In this document: one piece after another, positions 61,994 to 64,000 of the stretch
How the letters are laid out: every line of letters starts with the position of its first letter
Numbering within the stretch: position 1 is the first letter of the stretch
NCBI GenBank assembly: GCA_011087645.1
Contig: JAALLF010000001.1
Span: forward strand, 396,046-460,045
Reading direction: 5' to 3'
DNA length: 64,000 bases
From: Alphaproteobacteria bacterium
GTDB lineage: Bacteria > Pseudomonadota > Alphaproteobacteria > UBA6615
Notes under the pieces: generated by a model
Database searches by the model: none
The model's input: the letters and a program-made list of their open reading frames with translations, nothing else
Told to the model about the DNA's origin: nothing
Translations under genes and position numbers: made by a program

Positions 61994-62725
61994 CTATTTC
62001 GCCTCCTCGAGCTGGCGCGACAGGATGGCGGTAAATTCGGCGGCGAACCCGTCGAGCCGCTGGGCGTAGCGGTTCATATCGGTGCTGAATTTATTGTAGG
62101 CGGCGACAGCCGGAATGGCGACGATGAGGCCCATGGCCGTGGTGAATAGGGCTTCCGCCAGACCCGGTGCGATCACCGCCAAGCTGGTGTCCTTGGCCAC
62201 GGCAATCGCCTGGAAGCTGTTCATGATGCCCCACACAGTGCCGAACAACCCGATGAACGGCGCCGTCGCGCCGGCCGAGGCGAGGAACACCATATAGCGT
62301 TCGATACGCTCCATCTCGCGGCCCAGGGTCACGTCCATCACCCGTTCGATACGGTCTTGCAGATTGGTACGCAGCGCCACGGTGGTCGACAGGCCGCGCT
62401 CGGTCGAACGCCGCCATTCGGTCATCGCCGCGGCGAACACCGCCGACATCGGGTCGCGCGGCTTTGCGCCATAGCTTTCATACAGCTCGTCGAGCGAACC
62501 GCCCGACCAGAAGCTTTCCTCGAAGCGTCGGGCTTCGCGTTCCAAACGGCGGACCCGCAGCCATTTGTCGATGATGATCGTCCACGACCAGAACGACGCG
62601 ACGAACAGCACCACCATCACCAATTTGATGACAATGTCGGATCGCAGAAACAACGACCACACCGAAAAGTCGGTCACGATGGCGCCCCCCGTCACCGTGA
62701 CCGTATCAATGATATTTGGTTCCAT
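61994..62725 (-). CDS. tolQ: Tol-Pal system protein TolQ
   Basis: The protein has 243 residues from ATG 62725 (MEPNIIDTVTVTGG). It has three transmembrane segments (~20-42, ~145-165 and ~175-200). The motor part has VFLASAGATAPFIGLFGTVWGIM and the C-terminal LFTTAMGLIVAIPAVAAYNKF. It forms the proton channel with TolR and is the first Tol gene after ybgC. Confidence 0.95.
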   Translation of the reverse strand: MEPNIIDTVTVTGGAIVTDFSVWSLFLRSDIVIKLVMVVLFVASFWSWTIIIDKWLRVRRLEREARRFEESFWSGGSLDELYESYGAKPRDPMSAVFAAAMTEWRRSTERGLSTTVALRTNLQDRIERVMDVTLGREMERIERYMVFLASAGATAPFIGLFGTVWGIMNSFQAIAVAKDTSLAVIAPGLAEALFTTAMGLIVAIPAVAAYNKFSTDMNRYAQRLDGFAAEFTAILSRQLEEAK

Positions 62726-62798
62726 CGTGAAAGATTGTCCTTGTTGCTGAAGACCTGTGCTAACGCCGTTTTCGTGAACGGTTCTGGCTAAGCGCGCG

Positions 62799-63302
62799 CT
62801 ACGACGCGATGAACGTCGCAACGGTGCGGCGAATATCCGCCGGCATCCGCGCCGGTTGTTGATTGTTATCGATGCAGGCCAAGCGAACTTTTAGTTCGAC
62901 GAGTTCGGTTTCACTTTGCGCATCGTCCAGACGCATGACCCGTTGGGTCAGCTTGAGGCTGGCGCCACCGACCGCGTTGATACGCGTGCGCACGGCTATT
63001 TTATCGTCGAGGCGCGCCGGTTGCAGATATTCCGCCGCACAACTGCGCACCGCAAAAGCCATACCGGCGTCCGCCATCAACTGGCGGTGTTCGACACCCA
63101 AGCAGCGGATCATTTCGGTGCGGGCTCGTTCGGCAAATCTGAGATAGTTGGCGTAATAGACGATGCCCGCGGCGTCGGTATCTTCGTAATAGACCCGCAT
63201 CGGCAAAAAATGCTCGCCAGCTTCAAACCACCCGCGGGCGCCATCCCGCTGCGTTGCATGTTCGTCATTCGCCACCCTATTTCGACCGTCAGTCGACGCC
63301 AT
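62799..63302 (-). CDS. ybgC: Acyl-CoA thioesterase YbgC
   Basis: The protein has 167 residues from ATG 63302, overlapping the ruvB stop by 14 bases. The hot-dog motif [25 protein letters not shown] carries the catalytic Asp. It hydrolyses short-chain acyl-CoA and is linked to phospholipid synthesis near Tol-Pal. The position before tolQ matches many proteobacteria. The longer frame upstream overlaps ruvB and is not used. Confidence 0.9.
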   Translation of the reverse strand: MASTDGRNRVANDEHATQRDGARGWFEAGEHFLPMRVYYEDTDAAGIVYYANYLRFAERARTEMIRCLGVEHRQLMADAGMAFAVRSCAAEYLQPARLDDKIAVRTRINAVGGASLKLTQRVMRLDDAQSETELVELKVRLACIDNNQQPARMPADIRRTVATFIAS

Positions 63303-64000
63303 CGTCGTCCAAACCGAAATTATGAGAATCATTTGTGGCAACGGTATGGCCGTCCAAAAGGTCGCCTTGGCTGGGATCGGGTGCCTCCAGACCGAGATGG
63401 CCATAGGCCCCGGCGGTGATCATGCGTCCGCGCGGCGTGCGCTGCAGGAACCCCTGCTGCATCAAGAACGGCTCGACGACATCTTCGATCGTGTCGCGCT
63501 CTTCCGACAGCGCGGCAGCGATGGTCTCAATACCCACCGGGCCGCCGGCGTAATTTTCGATGATGTGGCGCATATAACGGCGGTCCATCGAATCGAGGCC
63601 GCGGGCGTCGACTTCCAGACGCGTCAGCGCCTTGTCGGCGACCGCGTCGTCTACTGGCAGACTGGCTTCAACGACGGCGAAGTCGCGCACCCGACGCAGC
63701 AGCCGGCCGGCGACGCGCGGCGTGCCCCGGGCGCGGTTGGCGATTTCGGCGGCGCCGGCATCGGTGATCGGCAGGTCGAGCAGAGCGGCGTTGCGCTGGA
63801 CGATGGAGACCAATTCGGCGGGTGAATAAAATTCCAAGCGCATGTTAATGCCGAACCGGTCGCGCAACGGCGTCGTCAACAGGCCCAGCCGGGTGGTGGC
63901 GCCAACCAGCGTGAAGGGCTGTAGTTCGATCCGCACCGAACGCGCCGCCGGGCCCTCGCCGATCATCAGATCGAGCTCGCCATCTTCCATTGCCGGGTAG
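63289..64000 (-). CDS. ruvB: Holliday junction helicase RuvB, C-terminal part
   Basis: It is cut by the right edge; the last ~236 residues are present. After [18 protein letters not shown] comes [20 protein letters not shown] with the sensor 1 Thr and the arginine finger, then [17 protein letters not shown] (sensor 2), and the winged-helix end [20 protein letters not shown]. With RuvA it drives branch migration. The extra tail ([21 protein letters not shown]) is not part of the core. The Walker A end lies beyond the window. Confidence 0.92.
   Translation of the reverse strand, partial: YPAMEDGELDLMIGEGPAARSVRIELQPFTLVGATTRLGLLTTPLRDRFGINMRLEFYSPAELVSIVQRNAALLDLPITDAGAAEIANRARGTPRVAGRLLRRVRDFAVVEASLPVDDAVADKALTRLEVDARGLDSMDRRYMRHIIENYAGGPVGIETIAAALSEERDTIEDVVEPFLMQQGFLQRTPRGRMITAGAYGHLGLEAPDPSQGDLLDGHTVATNDSHNFGLDDDGVD

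Overview
The window looks like the chromosome of a GC-rich alphaproteobacterium, most likely Rhodospirillales-like. Supporting signs are the order tolQ-tolR-tolA-tolB-pal-cpoB-tilS-ftsH-folP-glmM, a hisZ-purA pair, rluD directly upstream of rpoH, a serC-serA operon, DUF1127 and DUF3179 proteins, and GAGACG/CTCAGGATGAGG-type intergenic palindromes. The assignment is inferred from gene content and style; no rRNA is present to confirm it.

Layout. Positions 1-4072 hold a tandem array of three class III adenylate cyclase genes with TolB-like and TPR regions; the leftmost is cut by the window edge. From about 4.1 to 27 kb lies mixed, mostly catabolic and transport content. It includes a GPH sugar-type symporter, an NTF2-like protein, a flavin monooxygenase-like protein, a PA14 protein, a PcaF-type thiolase, a DUF3179 protein, cupins, a GNAT-VOC fusion, a TauD-type dioxygenase, a deaminase, an old-yellow-enzyme reductase and a rhodanese. 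It continues with a DUF1932 dehydrogenase, a SprT protease with a basic-tailed partner, a thioesterase, a complete dctP-dctQ-dctM TRAP transporter, a PilZ protein, a RidA protein, an enolase-superfamily gene broken by one amber codon, and a Na+/H+ antiporter. From 28 to 38 kb come a TfdA-like dioxygenase, tRNA-Glu(CTC), ltaE, rluD, rpoH, a two-gene pseudokinase/membrane-protein operon, and hisZ-purA.

From 38.5 to 50.4 kb are an OmpA-family protein, a small secreted protein, a VCBS-repeat protein translated behind serA, serC-serA, an SLC13/TrkA-C permease, two tandem MaoC proteins, an AraC-MGMT fusion, a DUF1127 protein and two tandem EamA transporters. From 50.4 kb to the right edge every gene is on the minus strand: ruvB (partial) - ybgC - tolQRAB - pal - cpoB - tilS - ftsH - folP - glmM - thiD. 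This is the cell-envelope and housekeeping block; it maintains outer-membrane constriction (Tol-Pal), proteolysis (FtsH), tRNA modification (TilS), folate (FolP) and peptidoglycan precursors (GlmM).

Most noteworthy: a tail-anchored protein-kinase-like protein that lacks the catalytic Asp and DFG motif, coupled to a four-helix membrane protein (33.0-35.5 kb); the cyclase array with signs of gene conversion; the single-codon nonsense lesion in the enolase-superfamily gene; the GNAT-VOC fusion with no ordinary start codon; and large paired palindromic intergenic elements. No CRISPR array, prophage, insertion sequence or integrase was seen.
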